The notes beneath the pieces were generated by a model. The model was given only the letters and a program-made list of their open reading frames with translations. It searched no databases and had not been told where the DNA came from. Shown here one piece after another: positions 1 to 12,745 of a stretch of DNA of 64,000 nt. The translations under genes and the position numbers were made by a program. How positions within the stretch are numbered: position 1 is the first letter of the stretch; every line of letters starts with the position of its first letter. The stretch comes from Costus lasius (taxonomy: Eukaryota; Streptophyta; Magnoliopsida; Zingiberales; Costaceae): contig CM050454.1 in assembly GCA_027563935.2 (NCBI GenBank), forward strand, positions 52,852,596 through 52,916,595, in the 5' to 3' direction.

Positions 1-1374
1 ATGCAAAACAATATTTGCCTGGACTAAATCGGCGTCATAATCTGGCACAAGAAGCTTTGAACAATGCGCCTTCTGATGAAGAACAGAAGCATCTGCTTGA
101 GGAGCTTGATAGCTTGTTGCCTCTTCAGAAGGGTGTGGCATCAACTAAGATTTTGCTTGGTCTTCTACGCACTGCTGTAATTCTACAAGCTAGCCCAACA
201 TGTATTTCTAACTTAGAGAAGAGGATAGGAATGCAGCTAGACCAGGCCGATCTGGAAGATCTACTTTTCCCAACCTTTGCCTATTCCACGGAGGCACTTT
301 ACAACGTTGATTGTGTCCAACGAATGCTTGACCACTTCTTAGCCATGGATCAAGCTACTGGTGGAGCCTCCCCTAGTTCTGTCAATAACGTGTTGTCGAT
401 TGGATCCCCTTCTATGATGCCAATAACTGCTGTAGCAAAACTTATTGACGGTTATCTCGCAGAGGTTGCACCAGACATCAACTTAAATCTGCCAAAATTT
501 GAAATGTTGGCTACTGCTATACCTGATTATGCCCGACCTCTGGATGATGGTCTATACCGAGCTATTGACATATACCTGAAGGTAAAGTTAAACAATCTTA
601 TGCTCTTCTTATAGCTATGGTTGGCTCGTTCTGCGTTCTTGATATCTTTTGAATCTATTAGCTTCAGAAACTATATTCAAGAAAAGGTTCCACTGGGAAC
701 CACTACATTGTGAACAACATTGTGTCAACCTTGCAACTTAAGTTATGACCTTGCGCAGCTGAACAGCGAGAAAAGATCCATGTGGCCAATATCAAATAGT
801 TCAAAGTTAATTAGTGATTGTTGTTGTTGTTCACCAAATGTATATGCACAATTACTATTTGCTAATTCCAAAATGTATCCATGTGCAGGCGCACCCCTGG
901 CTCAAGGAATCTGAGAGGGAGCAGCTATGCCGACTAATTGATTGCCAGAAACTCTCACTAGAAGCTTGTACGCATGCTGCACAGAACGAGAGACTTCCTC
1001 TTCGAGTCATTGTTCAAGTCCTATTCTTTGAGCAGCTTCAACTAAGGACATCAGTTGCAGGATGTTTGCTAGTGTCTGAGAACCTTGATCGCTCACTGCC
1101 ACTAACGGATGGAATTGCTTGTTCAGGTGAAGCTGGATGGATGACCACAATGAGGGAGAACCAGGTTTTGAAGGTGGGCATGGATAACATGAGAATGAGA
1201 GTAACTGAGCTCGAAAATGAGTGCACTAGCATGAAGCAAGAGATCAAAAAGTTAGGCCGGGGAAGGAATGGATGCATCAGTATTACAAAGAAGTTGGGGA
1301 TCAAAAGCAAGTTGCAGATATGCAGTGCACAGGAGGATTCAGTGAGTGACGAGCAAAAGATTAAAAGTAGTTAG
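1..1374 (+). CDS. NPH3-domain (BTB/POZ NPH3 family) protein, 3' part, two exons
   Basis: This is the C-terminal part of an NPH3/RPT2-family protein, a plant family acting as substrate adaptors of CUL3 ubiquitin ligases and in phototropin and auxin signalling at the plasma membrane. The reading frame is open from base 3, so the true start and BTB domain lie upstream of the window. Exon pieces are 3-581 and 889-1374; the 307-bp intron (GT at 582, AG at 887-888) is phase 0 and joins the motif [11 protein letters not shown] to AHPWL, the conserved core of the NPH3 domain. Other family signatures are [20 protein letters not shown] and [19 protein letters not shown] short coiled coil follows (about [16 protein letters not shown]). 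The tail resembles the At1g30440-type subfamily ([10 protein letters not shown], then CSAQE). The stop is TAG at 1372-1374; the same frame stays open for about 19 more codons beyond it. Confidence 0.9.
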
Positions 1375-2384
1375 ATTCACAAGTTGCAAACAATGATTGC
1401 AAAACAGAAGCCGCAGCTATCTTCAGATGTTTGAGCTTGAGTTCTCTTTTCAGGTCGTATCACAATCTCGTTATTTTAGATCTTTGTTTTGCTCTGTAAG
1501 AAGTATTAACTCAATTACTCTGTACTCGAGCAGACATTTTTTTCAAGCTTGCCGCGTCGTTCGTTAGATGTAGAGAAGGATCATGGTGTTTAGTGTTAAA
1601 TTATGATTCACTTAATCATTATGGTAATTGGAATCATTTGTTGCATTCAATCTTGCCAATATTTATTTTTCTTTTGTTATATGTGATGTTTCAGTTAGGA
1701 TTTATAGCGAATACCGATCTTTGGGTTGTTTCAAAATCTTTATCTCAATGCAGTAGTGGTGCAACGTAGATTAGTGTTAAAAAAAACAAACATTCCCTGT
1801 CCCAGTCACGTTGATTGAGTCAGGTACGTGAACGTTGTTATGAATTAAGAGATATACTAAATTAGGAAGTGCTGTCGCGGGTTAAAATTAAATAGGGAAC
1901 GTTATTTCTTCTATAAATAAATACTTGTAATCTTATGTTTATTTTTTTCAGCAAATAATTAATGTGAATTTCTAGATTCATTATTATGTTTCGTTGTTCC
2001 CTGTTTCTTTGTTGCCACCATACCCAAGTGTTGCCGCCCCATCTTGCTGCCTACAATGGTAACACAGTTGAGCCAGGGTCCTCACCTCGCCAAACAGAAG
2101 CCGCTGAGAAATAGAAGCTGCAGGCATCGTAAAGGTTTATATTTCTCAGCTGTTTTTCTGTCGACACCACATTCTCCTACTGCTGTAGCGGAGGGAGGTT
2201 GCGGAAGCAAAGAGATTTGTCGTATGGAGCATCTCAGATGCTGTTTTGATTCATAGTTACTCCCTATCGAATTGTTACTCGCAAACAAGCCACTCATCGA
2301 GCAGTAAAGCAGCTGAGTCTTGCCACTCACAACCAAATAGATCTCAGAATTGTGCAGCCAAACCAAACCCAGCTTAGCTCAATT
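1375..2384. other. 3' flank and intergenic sequence
   Basis: AT-rich sequence after the NPH3-family gene, probably including its 3' UTR and terminator. I see no supported gene. A more GC-rich stretch near 2020-2350 has short open frames on both strands with no recognisable domain. It ends at the target-site duplication of the copia element. Confidence 0.5.
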
Positions 2385-2389
2385 AGGTA

Positions 2390-2602
2390 TGAAGAAGACG
2401 AGATAAATTGTCTTCGTTATAGTTTCATTGCAACAATAGCAAAAATATATACATTGTGTTACAGGATACTAATCCTAAATTGGTATCATACACAAACGTT
2501 CTATACATGACATCTATAATAAGGCAACAATGAAATTACTATGGAATGTAGAGCTAAATTATTTTTCACATTTCTTGCTAGCGATGATTCTGGTTCGTAA
2601 CA
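2390..2602 (-). repeat. 3' LTR of the copia element
   Basis: 213 bp, matching 6971-7192 from TGAAGAAGACG to the terminal CA. The purine tract of the element is directly adjacent on its right side. Confidence 0.93.
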
Positions 2603-2611
2603 CTCCCCCTC
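2603..2611 (-). other. Polypurine tract of the copia element
   Basis: The minus strand reads GAGGGGGAG immediately before the 3' LTR, the usual plus-strand priming site of copia elements. Confidence 0.85.
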
Positions 2612-2635
2612 AAGTTAGGAGTATATATTGATAGT

Positions 2636-5600
2636 TCATAACTTGTTAACTAGAACTTGAAATTGTGTTGAGCTCAATGGTTTGGTAAAAATATATGCTG
2701 GTTGGTCCATAGTTGATATATGTTGCAGCTTGATCATTCCTTGTTGGATCTTTTCATGTATCAAGTGGCAATCAATCTCTATATGCTTTGTCCGCTCGTG
2801 ATAAACTGGATTTTCAGCTATATGAAGTGCAGCTTTGTTATCACAATGTAATTCAACTGGATGTGGTTGTTTTACATTCAATTCTTGCATAATGGTTCTC
2901 AGCCAAGTGATTTCACAACATGTGGTTGCCATGGATCGGTACTCTACTTCAGCACTTGACCATGAGACCGTCGCTTGCTTCTTAGTCTTCCATGAAATCA
3001 AGAATTTTCCTAGAAAGATACAATAACCTGTGACAGATCTTCTAGTGTCGCGACATCTTCCCCAATCCGCATCACAAAACCCACTTAGTGTCATTGAATT
3101 TTCTGATGGGAAAAATAATCCTTGTCCAGGCGTATGTTTTATGTACCTCAAAATTTGGTAGGCTGCCTGCAAGTGAGGTATTCTAGGATTGTCCATGAAT
3201 TGGCTTAATGTATGGACAGCATAAGTTAGATCTGGACGGGTAACTGTTAAGTAGATGAGTCTTCCAATGAGTCTTCTATACAAGGATGGATCATCAACGT
3301 AATCTCCTTCAAATCGACTAAGGGATAAATTTTGCTCCATTGGTGATGAAATTGGTTTTGTTGCTAAGTACCCAATGTCTTCAAGAATTTCTAATGCATA
3401 CTTTCTCTGTGAGATGGCAATACCTTTCTTGGATCTTGCCACTTCTATGCCAAGAAAATACTTCAATTGTCCAAGATCTTTCAATTTGAATTGACTTTTG
3501 AGGAACATTTTGACAGTTTCAATTTCCTTCAAGTTGTTTCCTGCAATTATAATGTCATCAACATATGCAAGAAGAACTATAAAAGTGTCATTATGGGATC
3601 GGATGAACATAGAATAGTCGGCCTTCGATTGTTTGAAGTTTGCACGTTTAAGTGCATCAGTAAGCTTAGTAAACCATTGGCGAGAGCTTTGTTTGAGGCC
3701 GTACAAAGACTTATGGAGCTTGCAAACTCGTGTCTCCCCCTTTCGTCTGAGACCAGGAGGTAATTTCATATAGACTTCTTCATTTAGATCACCATTTAAG
3801 AATGCGTTGTTGACATCAAGTTGATGTAAGTGCCATTGTCTAGCTGAGGCTGTCGCTAGCAAAAGATGAATTGTAACATGCTTTGCAACAGGCGCAAAAG
3901 TCTCATGGTAATCTATCCCTTCTATTTGGTTGTATCCTTTTGCTACTAACCTTGCTTTGTATTGTTCAATCTCACCATTTGGTTTGTATTTGATTTTGTA
4001 AATCCACTTGCATCCAATTGGTCTTTTTTTTTATCAGGTAGTGTTTGTAAAGACCAAGTGCCATTTTGTTGAAGTGCATTGAGCTCTTCAATCATTGCTG
4101 CACACCAATTTGGGTCAGACGCTGCCTCTGCATATGAAGATGGCTCTCTACTAGTGGAAATGGAATTGGTGAAGCTCCTGTACCTTTGTGCAAGCTTGTT
4201 ATAGGAGGAAACATTGGCTAAGAGATACCTGACACTTGATGTGTTTACTGTGGCTGAAGTTGATGGAGATGTGTTTCTTGATGGGAGTGCTGATCCAACA
4301 TGATAATCAGTTAAGTATATTGGTGTTCTGGTATTGCGGATTGGACGGTGTAAATCTGCTTGTAACTTGGTGCATTGATTCTGTACATTGTTGTCAATTG
4401 TTTGACCGCTTATTCCTGGAGCAATTTATGTATGGGTTATAGTATCATCCTCTTCTCTGGGTGGGAATGCTTCATGATTAAGAATAGGAATAATGTCTCT
4501 ATTGTTGTTTTGTCCTTCTGACTCCCCTTGGATCTTCTCTGCATTAGCAAAAGGAAATATATTTTCATAAAAGACAACATCATGAGAGATAAATATATGC
4601 TCATTGGATAAGTCCAAAACTTTGTATCCCTTTTGCGAAGATGGATATCCCAAAAAAATACATCTTATTGCTCGCGGGTCAAATTTTGTGCAAGACTGAT
4701 GATGTGAGGATGCAAAGCATAAGCTTCCAAAAACACGAAAGTGTTCATAAGATGGTGGCTTATGAGTGAGCATCTCGGTAGGAGTTTTCCTTTGTAAAAT
4801 TGGCGTCAGAGTTCGATTGATAAGGTAGGTAGCCGTCAATATAGTGTCTCCCCAAAATCTTTTTGGTAGACTGGCTTGAAATAGCAAAGCTCGTGCAACA
4901 TTGAGAAGGTGTCGATGTTTCCTTTCTACCACTCCATTTTGTTGTGGAGTAGATACGCAACTTGTTTGATGTATAATTCCTTTGTCCGAATAGAACTTTG
5001 CCATGATAAACTTAGCTCCATTATCGCTTCTGAGTACTTTGTTTTTGGAGGCAAATTGGTTTTCGACAATGTTAATGAATTGAATAATGTGCGACTGAGC
5101 TTCTGATTTATGACGCATAAGGTAAGTCCACGTGCATCAAGTATAGTCATCTACAATAGTAAGGAAGTACTTAGCTCCATTAGCAATTGGGACATGGTAA
5201 CCTCCCCATATGTCCACATGAACAATTGCAAAGGGTGCTGTTGAACGAATAGAACTTTTTGGAAAAGGCATTCTAGTTTGCTTTGCAAGTGGGCAAATTA
5301 AACAAGCAGAATTATTATTAACTTTCATGTTTGCAATATAATTTGCAAGTAAGACAGAAATTTTATTTGATGGATGACCAAGTCTTTGATGCCAAATGTT
5401 CACATGCGAACATGCTGATACTTGAGTAGCAGTACTCTTATTCACTTGAGGAGAGTTGAGGTAGTATAATCCATCACACTCAATTGCCTTCCCAATCATC
5501 TTCCCCGACTGGTCCTGTAGAATGCAGATTCTGTCAATGAAGAAGGCTTTAAATGAAGAATTTTGCAACAATTTACTAACTGAAATCAGATTTAGCTTGA

Positions 5601-6966
5601 ATGAAGGAATGCATAACACATCATGAAGTGTGAAGTTTTCAAATTGAATGTCCCCCATATGAGTAACTTTAGCAGTGTCTCCATTAGGTAAATGTACTAA
5701 TTTGTTGCTAACTGCACACTTTGTGGTTAATAGACTAGGCAATTGAACCATATGATCTGTTGCTCCTGTGTCAAGAATCCAATTTGTTTTCCCTCTAACA
5801 ATAGAAGCATAAGATATTGTACCTAAAAAATTTTCAGTGTGTTGAATGGTCTCGGTAGTGGTGTTGACGTTGTGTCCAGCGAGCAACACCATGAGGTTCT
5901 CATATTGTTCTGTAGTGAGCGTCAAAGGAGCCTTTGTTTCTGCATGATTAACTTTGGAAGAGAAATTTTTATATTCTCGTTTGTGTGAGCTGATGCCTGT
6001 ATAGTTGTTTTTCTGCAATCTTCGGCAAATGTCCACAGTGTGCCCTTGCAATCCACAGTGATCACATTTAAGATGTGCCCGACACACATCAGATGTGTGC
6101 CCAACCTTATCATATTTCCTGCATCTTAGTTGAGGACCTTTAGGCACAAAATTTCTTTCAAGCTTCTTTGTATTATTCTTTACAGCAAATGCAACCATTT
6201 CATTGTGTGATGTAGCTCCTATGACATCATTGGCCGTTTTCTCTCTTTGTTTTTCATCTTGCAATATTAGTGAATAAACCTTGTTTACTGGCGGAAGCGG
6301 CTCCATGAGAAGTATTTGCCTTCTTATGCTGGTGTAGGTTTCATTGAGTCCCATGAGAAATTTCATGGTTTTTTGATTTTGTTGGTATTGCAGTACATCT
6401 TTCATCGCCTCACATGTGCAGTTGGGAATATTATATAAGAAATCTCGCTCATCCCATAATCCCTTGAACTTTGTGTAATATGCGCTTACCCCTACGTTGC
6501 CTTGCTTGCAATTGTGTATGGCTTCTTCAATGTTGAAGAGGTGTACACTGTTGGTGTGAGCAAAACATTCCTTTAGGTCGAACTAAATTTCCTTTGCATC
6601 GTCGCTGTAAATTATACTTGCTCCAATGTCTGGAGTGATGGAATTGAATAGCCATGTCTTTACCAAATTGTTGCATCGTCTCCACTGCTGAAATTCTGTA
6701 ACAGCATTTTCGGATGGCTTCTTTACATTTCCATTGATAAATCCTAACTTGTTTTTTATACTAAGAGCCATGAGCATGGCACAACTCCATGAATTGTAAT
6801 TTTCTCCATTGAGTGGTTGTGCAACGAGCACAAGACCAGGTTGGTCAGAGTAGTGTAGGTAGAAAGGATCATTAGGATCATTGATGTTGGTTGGATTTGA
6901 ACTATTCCCTTGATCAGCCATGGAGGTTGAAGAGAAATTTTGAGGATCACTTAAATTGCCTCTCAT
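2636..6966 (-). pseudogene. copia gag-pol polyprotein, disabled
   Basis: Read 6966 to 2636. Gag (Retrotran_gag_3 type, PGLVLVAQPLNGENYNSW) is followed by two zinc knuckles, the first with its second Cys replaced by Tyr (CRKYDKVGH), the second intact (CDHCGLQGH). Then protease (WILDTGATDH), the integrase HHCC region (HQRLGH...CLIC) and core (VHVDIWGG), reverse transcriptase with YVDD intact, and RNase H ([15 protein letters not shown]). Breaks: TAG at 6583-6585 where Trp is expected, TGA at 5137-5139 where Arg is expected, TAA near 4426, and a frameshift in the A9 run at 4024-4032 just inside the RT. The frame otherwise holds throughout, so the element decayed by few events. Confidence 0.93.
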
Positions 6967-6970
6967 ACCA
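6958..6970 (-). other. Primer-binding site, initiator tRNA-Met type
   Basis: Directly inside the 5' LTR the minus strand reads TGGTATGAGAGGC, close to the plant tRNA-iMet site TGGTATCAGAGC with a substitution in the middle. The first ATG of the gag frame overlaps this site, so translation more likely starts at the later Met that begins MADQGN (about 6918). Confidence 0.8.
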
Positions 6971-7192
6971 TGAAGAAGACGAGATAAATTGTCTTCGTTA
7001 TAGTTTCATTGCAACAATAGCAAAAATATATACATTGTGTTACAGGATCCTAATAAGGCAACAATGAAATTGGTATCATACACAAACGTTCTATACATGG
7101 CATCTGTAATAAGGCAACAATGAAATTACTATGGAATGTACAGCTAAATTATTCTTCACATTTCATGCTAGTGATGATTCCGGTTCATAACA
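6971..7192 (-). repeat. 5' LTR of the copia element
   Basis: 222 bp; on the minus strand it begins TGTTATGAACC and ends at the base before the primer site. It carries an internal patch (aataaggcaacaatgaaatt) twice, at about 7050 and 7107, where the other LTR has it once; this explains most of the length difference. Confidence 0.93.
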
Positions 7193-7197
7193 AGGTA

Positions 7198-9446
7198 GGT
7201 TAGTTCGGTGCCTGGGCTTGAACTCACGTCGCCTAACCCAATCACACACATCACTGCTATCATGCATAGAATTAGTGATAGGATTTTTTTTAAAGCCAAA
7301 ACTGAGAACCATGTAGGACTTGGAAGCAAACTATCCAATATAGGGGATGAACAAAGCACACGGGCGTGATTGGCAGACCTGAACACCCACGTCTTAGTCA
7401 AACACAACAAACAACAAATATCATACGCAGACGGTGGCACACGTGCAAACAACAAAAACCACACAGGGTGTCAAGGAAGAAATAGTCACATGCAAGTGAC
7501 AGAACACCAACACAACACAACACACAAAGAAGCAATAGAGTCACATGCACCAATAAAGAGGGGGAAAGCCACCTCACTCGAGAATGAGCGGGAGAGGAAT
7601 ATAAGAGAGATGAGAGAGCGCTCGCGCCTAAACACAAGGTCAAACACAGAACGCCTGCACAACCATTACGGTCGGAGAAGAAAACCAAACTTGACGAAAA
7701 ACCAAGAAGGGGCATGATGTCACCAAAAAACACAATAGAGGGACGATGTCACCAAAAATAGATAGAAATAGCGAAGTTCGCTAGAAAATGCACGATGCTG
7801 GAAAAACAAATGTCGTCATAAAATGAGAAGCCGAGAGAGAGATTACCTCAGCAGGACTTGAACCCACCAGCTCCACCACTAGAGAGAGATTATCTCAGTA
7901 GGACTTGAACCCACCAGCTCCACCACTGTACAACGGACAGACGAAAAGGGGGAAGGAGACCTCTTATCACTCTGAACTGCCTACCACACACCACCAGAGT
8001 TCACCGGACTTTATCATTGAAGTTCACTGGAGGTCGCCGAAATTCGTCACTGAAGATGAAAGGAGAAGGTGCTTAGAGGAAGCGGTGTATGTGCAGATGG
8101 GTCAACCAGCCTTAGCCAAGGAGGAATATGGTGACCCTTTATCTCCTTTTCCAACTGAGTCGCTAGCTGGAAGAACTCGCGTTTGCCAGCTAGGCTGACG
8201 CTCTAACACCCCTTGCCAACTGGCACACGCCTATGCCTATTGTTGCCCAACTTTGCCAGCTGCATAAGCCCACGAGTCAACGATCTCTGCCTCGACTAGC
8301 CACACCTGCGTCGATTCCAATGACTGCACCATGCTACTGGTCGAAGTCGCCTATGTCCTCACCCATTGCACGTGGCTTTCTCACGTCGCCATCGTCCACT
8401 GCTCAAGTCCTCTCTAGCCGCACGCCCGCGCATGCCTTTGGAAGTCAAAGCATCATCGCTAGTTGCCGCTAGCTAGCTCGCACCACGCCGCCTTTGTCCA
8501 CGCCAGCCTCATCCACTATGGTTGCGCCATGTGGTGATTTCTTCCCTAGTGATGCTGTCTCGTCTCACCAACCGTGCACCTCCAGAACTTGAAGTGCCAC
8601 CAACTCGTCACATGCCACGTAACCGTCGCCCTCTCCGCCTACTAGCACATGACAACGGAAGCCGAGCCATCGCCATATTCACTTGCATGCTAAGATCCCG
8701 TCAAATCTGCTCCCCTCTGCATGTGCTCTATGTGTCGAGAGCTGTTTGCCTCATCGACCCTAACTAACGTCGATCGGTGCCCCTACAGCTCCACCAAGCT
8801 GCTAGAGCTTGTCGTCCATCGCATGAAAGCCATGTGATATCGTCTTTGCAAGCCGTCGCTCGTTGCTCGAGCTCGCTCGCATGTGTGCCCCAGGCGTCCG
8901 TTGGGCTCATCTGCACGCGAGCCACGCAGTGCCGCTCACTAAAACACTCCGGAGCTTGCCTTGACCTACTGGAGCTCGCTTGTGTCAATGCCATTGTAGC
9001 CACCGCACACTCTAGGATTGCCGCTTGCATGTGTCAGCGCCGCCGCCGCCCTCCCCTCAATCGCGAGCCCTTATCACAATTGGACCTAACAACTACCATA
9101 GTCGCACATGCATTCAGTCTAGACGAAAAATTAAGCTTGATTTAATAGGATTAAGCCTAATTAAGAAGCAAATAATAATAATAATAATAATAGTAATAGT
9201 AATAATAAAAGTAAGACGAGAATTGGTAATAAAAAAAAAGGAGAGAAAGAGAGAAAAGGGGGAGCGGGGGAATGAAATTATGAAGAAGAGAGAAAATATA
9301 GATGACATAGAACACCCATTACAAAGTTCTAAAATTCTCCAATGAAAAGTTTGATAATTAGTATATCCATATAAAAATGTTGCTAAGTGCACATGATGTA
9401 TGAGATGTTATTGAAAATGAATGTGTAATTTCTAAATGACTCTAGT
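7198..9446. other. Unassigned stretch with GC-rich core
   Basis: No supported gene. 7833-7925 holds a 47-bp direct duplication whose minus strand contains GGTTCAAGTCC, like a tRNA T arm but without a cloverleaf. About 8000-9080 is clearly GC-richer than its surroundings, with short open frames on both strands and no domain I recognise; it may be a decayed retroelement LTR or leader. A short AAT-type microsatellite lies at about 9172-9210. Confidence 0.4.
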
Positions 9447-9621
9447 TGTTATAACTCACTCAATAAGCAAACTATCCATTAATTTAATAAGTCAGAATGA
9501 CAACATAACCCAATGTATTAAAATACTTAAACCCAAGTTGATGATAGTAGTCCATTAAGCCCTATATACTATACTATTTTTTCTTTCACTTTCAATGTAG
9601 GGACTAAACCAGAGTATTACA
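9447..9621 (-). repeat. 3' LTR of TRIM copy A
   Basis: 175 bp, the same length as the LTR at 63204-63378. Shared words include the minus-strand GGTTTAGTCCCTACATTG and the terminal ...ATAACA. Confidence 0.8.
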
Positions 9622-9800
9622 ATCTTCACCACTTGAGACCTGACATCCTTGTCAAGCCCAAGCCCTAACACATATCCTAGAACCATCCCTTAGTTGGCAA
9701 AATGTGAAATCAACCCAAAGATGACTCCACCATCCTTGGTAGCCCTTTCCTATTGGCCTCTCACCATGCTTGGAACTAAGTTTCTAGCTTTGATATCATT

Positions 9801-9945
9801 TGTTACAACACGCTTAATAAGCAAATTATCTATTAACTTGGTGAGCGAAAATGACAATGTGACATAATTTATTAAAATGTTTAAGCTTAAGTTGATGATA
9901 GTAAGCCAACTAAACTCTACATATTCTATTGTCTTTTCTTCCTAT
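9801..9945 (-). repeat. 5' LTR of TRIM copy A, truncated
   Basis: Matches 9447-9590 but loses similarity at about 9945, before the expected outer TGTAATA end. Confidence 0.7.
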
Positions 9946-11139
9946 CACAACACTAGTAGTCTCACCTCCTACCTAGAAAGATATAAGGAAAAAAAGATCA
10001 AAACAAAAAAGATATAAGGAAAAAAACGAGAGCACATATTTAGAAGACATTGATAATAATGGTAATGGATATAGAGAATTCACGTGTTTTAAGAGAGAGA
10101 TAATATTTTTTATCCTTTTTCCCTTTAATTTATTAATTTATTATGATAAGAAATAATTTTGGTAATAAATAATTATGATAGAGAGAGATAAATAGATATA
10201 ATCTAGTATAAGTAAGAGTAAATTTTAAAATAAATTAATTCATGCTCTTCCCTTAGTGCATTAAAAAAAAAAAAAGAAAGCTTTTAGCTATTTCGTATGA
10301 GATTGAATCAGTGGCATGTAATTAAATACTATTGGTCTTTCATGATCAAAAGGGTATTTAATTTTTTTTTAAGCTATAAACAAGGAAATTTAAACTTTAA
10401 ATATATGGCTAAGGCTCAAATGTCAACAAAATAAATAAACAAAATTATCTTTTTCACCTAAACCGAATATTTTTTTAAGCACGGGCAGTACCTAGCAATC
10501 ATCTTCTTTCACTTATCAAAAAGCAGCCAACGGGTATTAATCTCAATGCACTAAAAATTAACATATTATCAAATAAAATTCATGCTTGCCATTATTCATT
10601 TTTTCCATTACCTTCCATCCTCATTTGTTGTATCTTAACCAAGAGTTACATTTTCATTTCCCTCCCAAAAACCTTGCATTCCTATCTCTTTCCAGCCCAA
10701 AAACCTAATCTCTTGCCATTGCATTTTTCTTTTCTTTTTTTTTTTATCTTTCCTTCCAAGTCCTAATTGTCGAACGACGAAGCCCTGCTAGTTCACAATC
10801 AGCTCGCATTAAGCATCCACTCTCTTTTTTTCTCCTACTTCGTTGCATCAAGAAGACAACGATGCCTAGTCGCCAGCTGATAGCTCTGCTATTCACTCGC
10901 ATGAAGCATCAGCTCCTTTTCTTCTCCTACTCTGCCACGTCAAGAAGGTATCTTATTTCATAGTTTGAGCAAGTTTTTCTTCTATTATTACTTCATTAGT
11001 GATTCGATATTCTCTTTTGATGTCCCTCATTGGTAAAGAAAGATTTTTTTTCATGATTCTGGTTAGGAATATAAGTGGTGGATAACACCGACACACTACT
11101 CTTTCTAGTCTTTTGTTTTCATGATTGAAGTTATGGTGT
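9946..11139. other. AT-rich intergenic stretch
   Basis: No gene seen. About 10803-10950 contains a weak duplication with a period near 93 bp (gctcgcattaagcatc, then actcgcatgaagcatc). The rest is A/T-rich low-complexity DNA. Confidence 0.4.
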
Positions 11140-12745
11140 CAATTTGTGAAATTTTGCTACCCATCTATGAAAATTTGATATCAATCTACAAATTTCATTT
11201 TGTCTGTCTACAAAGATATGCCGTCAATCTACAAAAATATATTATCCACATTTTCATAGATTGACATTATATTCCTAGATTGTCACTAAATTTTCATAGA
11301 TATGATGTCAATCTATGGGAACATGGTGACAATCTATAAAAATATGATGTCTATCTATGAAAAATATGATATCAATTTACGAAAATCTACTATCTATATT
11401 TTCATACATAGACACTAAATTTTCATAAATAAACACAAAATTTTCATATGTATGGTGTAATCTACGAGAATATAGTGACAATAAATAAAAATCTAATGTT
11501 CATCTACGAAAAAAATAATGTCAATCTATGAAAATCTACTATTCATAATTTTGTAGATAGACACTAAATTTTTATAATGTAACATAATGTTATAATGAGT
11601 ATGATGATGTAACTAGTCCTATTGTATGCAATGAATGTTTTGATATTGTATTCAAATGAGTATGTTATTATGTTATTATGATATTGTCATGTAACCTAAT
11701 AAGCTATAGAATTTGCAGATAAAGATACTTGTTTCGTCGATGACGTACAAAATTTCATGGATAATATCTAGAATTTTGGAGATAAGTACTTTAAAATTTA
11801 TGTAGATAAGCATCAAAATTCCATAGATAATGACTATAATTTCATAGTTAAGCACTATAATTTCATAGATAAGCATTAAATTTATGTAGATAAGAATCAA
11901 AATTTCGTAGATAAGCACCAAGTTTACATAGATAAGCATCAAATTTATGTAGATATGCTTTAGAATTTCCTAGATGAGAACCAAAATTTTGTAGATATGT
12001 ACTAAATTTAAGAAAAATACAAGAATTTTATAAATAAACATCAAATTTACATAGATAAGTATCAAAATTTTATAGATAAGGACTAGAATTTTGTAGTTAA
12101 GCTTTAAATTTATGTAGATAAGCAAATGTATATAGATAAACATCAATTTTACTTAGCTAAACATTAGAATTTTGTATATAAGAATAAAAATTTCATAGAT
12201 ATGCATTAAATTTACTTAGATAAGCACTAAAATTCCATAGATACGTATCAAATTTACATAGCTAAGCATCAAAATTTCATAGATAATGACTAGAATTTCA
12301 TAGATAAGTATCAAATTTATAAAGATAAGCATTAAATTTATGTAGATAAGTAACAAATTTACATAGATAAATATCAAATTTTCGTATAAGGACCAGAATT
12401 TCATAGACAAGTACCAAATTTACGTAGATAAACACCAAAATTCATAGATATATAGATAAACATAAAATTTATGTAGATAATCATTGGAATTTCATAGATA
12501 TGGACAAGAATTTCATAGTGAAGTACCAAATTTACATATATAAGCACCATCATTTTGTAGGTAAGTATTAAATTTACGTAGATAAACATCAAATTTACAT
12601 AGATAAACGTCATAATTTCACAAATAAGGACTAGATTTTCATAGATAAGTACCAAATCTATGTAGATAAGCACTAGAATTGCATAGATAAATATCAAATT
12701 TAAGTAGATAAGCATGAAATTTGTGTAGTTAAGCACCAAACTCTG
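11140..12745. repeat. Degenerate ~21-bp minisatellite, mixed orientation
   Basis: About 1.6 kb of short units around aaatttacatagataagcat. From about 11690 to 12740 the unit is nearly regular at 21 bp, so minus-strand translation gives a false heptad protein rich in Ile and Tyr. The part at 11140-11560 mixes units in both orientations (ctatgaaaatatgatgtcaat against the reverse complement), which creates many short inverted repeats. No gene is supported here. Confidence 0.8.

Larger units (their letters stand above)
2390..7192 (-). mobile_element. Ty1/copia LTR retrotransposon, complete but mutated
   Basis: A 4.8-kb element bounded by TG...CA LTRs at 2390-2602 and 6971-7192 and flanked by the 5-bp target duplication aggta (2385-2389 and 7193-7197). 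Minus orientation is shown by the primer-binding site beside the right LTR, the purine tract beside the left LTR, and the gene order gag, protease, integrase, reverse transcriptase, RNase H. The LTRs differ by roughly nine to ten substitutions plus a short length difference. Three in-frame stops and one frameshift make it non-coding today, although nearly all motifs are still readable. Confidence 0.95.
9447..9945 (-). mobile_element. TRIM (terminal-repeat retrotransposon in miniature), copy A
   Basis: A non-coding element of about 0.5 kb in minus orientation. The 3' LTR is 9447-9621 (175 bp; minus strand begins TGTAATACTCTGG) and the 5' LTR is 9801 to about 9945, its outer end lost. Beside the 5' LTR the minus strand reads TGATATCAAAGC, a decayed tRNA-iMet primer site. 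The 179-bp interior is collinear with the TRIM at 63204-63753, which fixes the family and orientation. Such elements carry no protein genes and move with enzymes from autonomous relatives. Confidence 0.82.

Noticed and set aside
7833..7925. tRNA-like GGTTCAAGTCC in a 47-bp duplication
   Set aside because: No acceptor stem, D arm or anticodon arm can be formed around it.
11676..12739. Open frames rich in Ile/Tyr on the minus strand
   Set aside because: They follow the 21-bp repeat period (7 codons) and are low-complexity artefacts.
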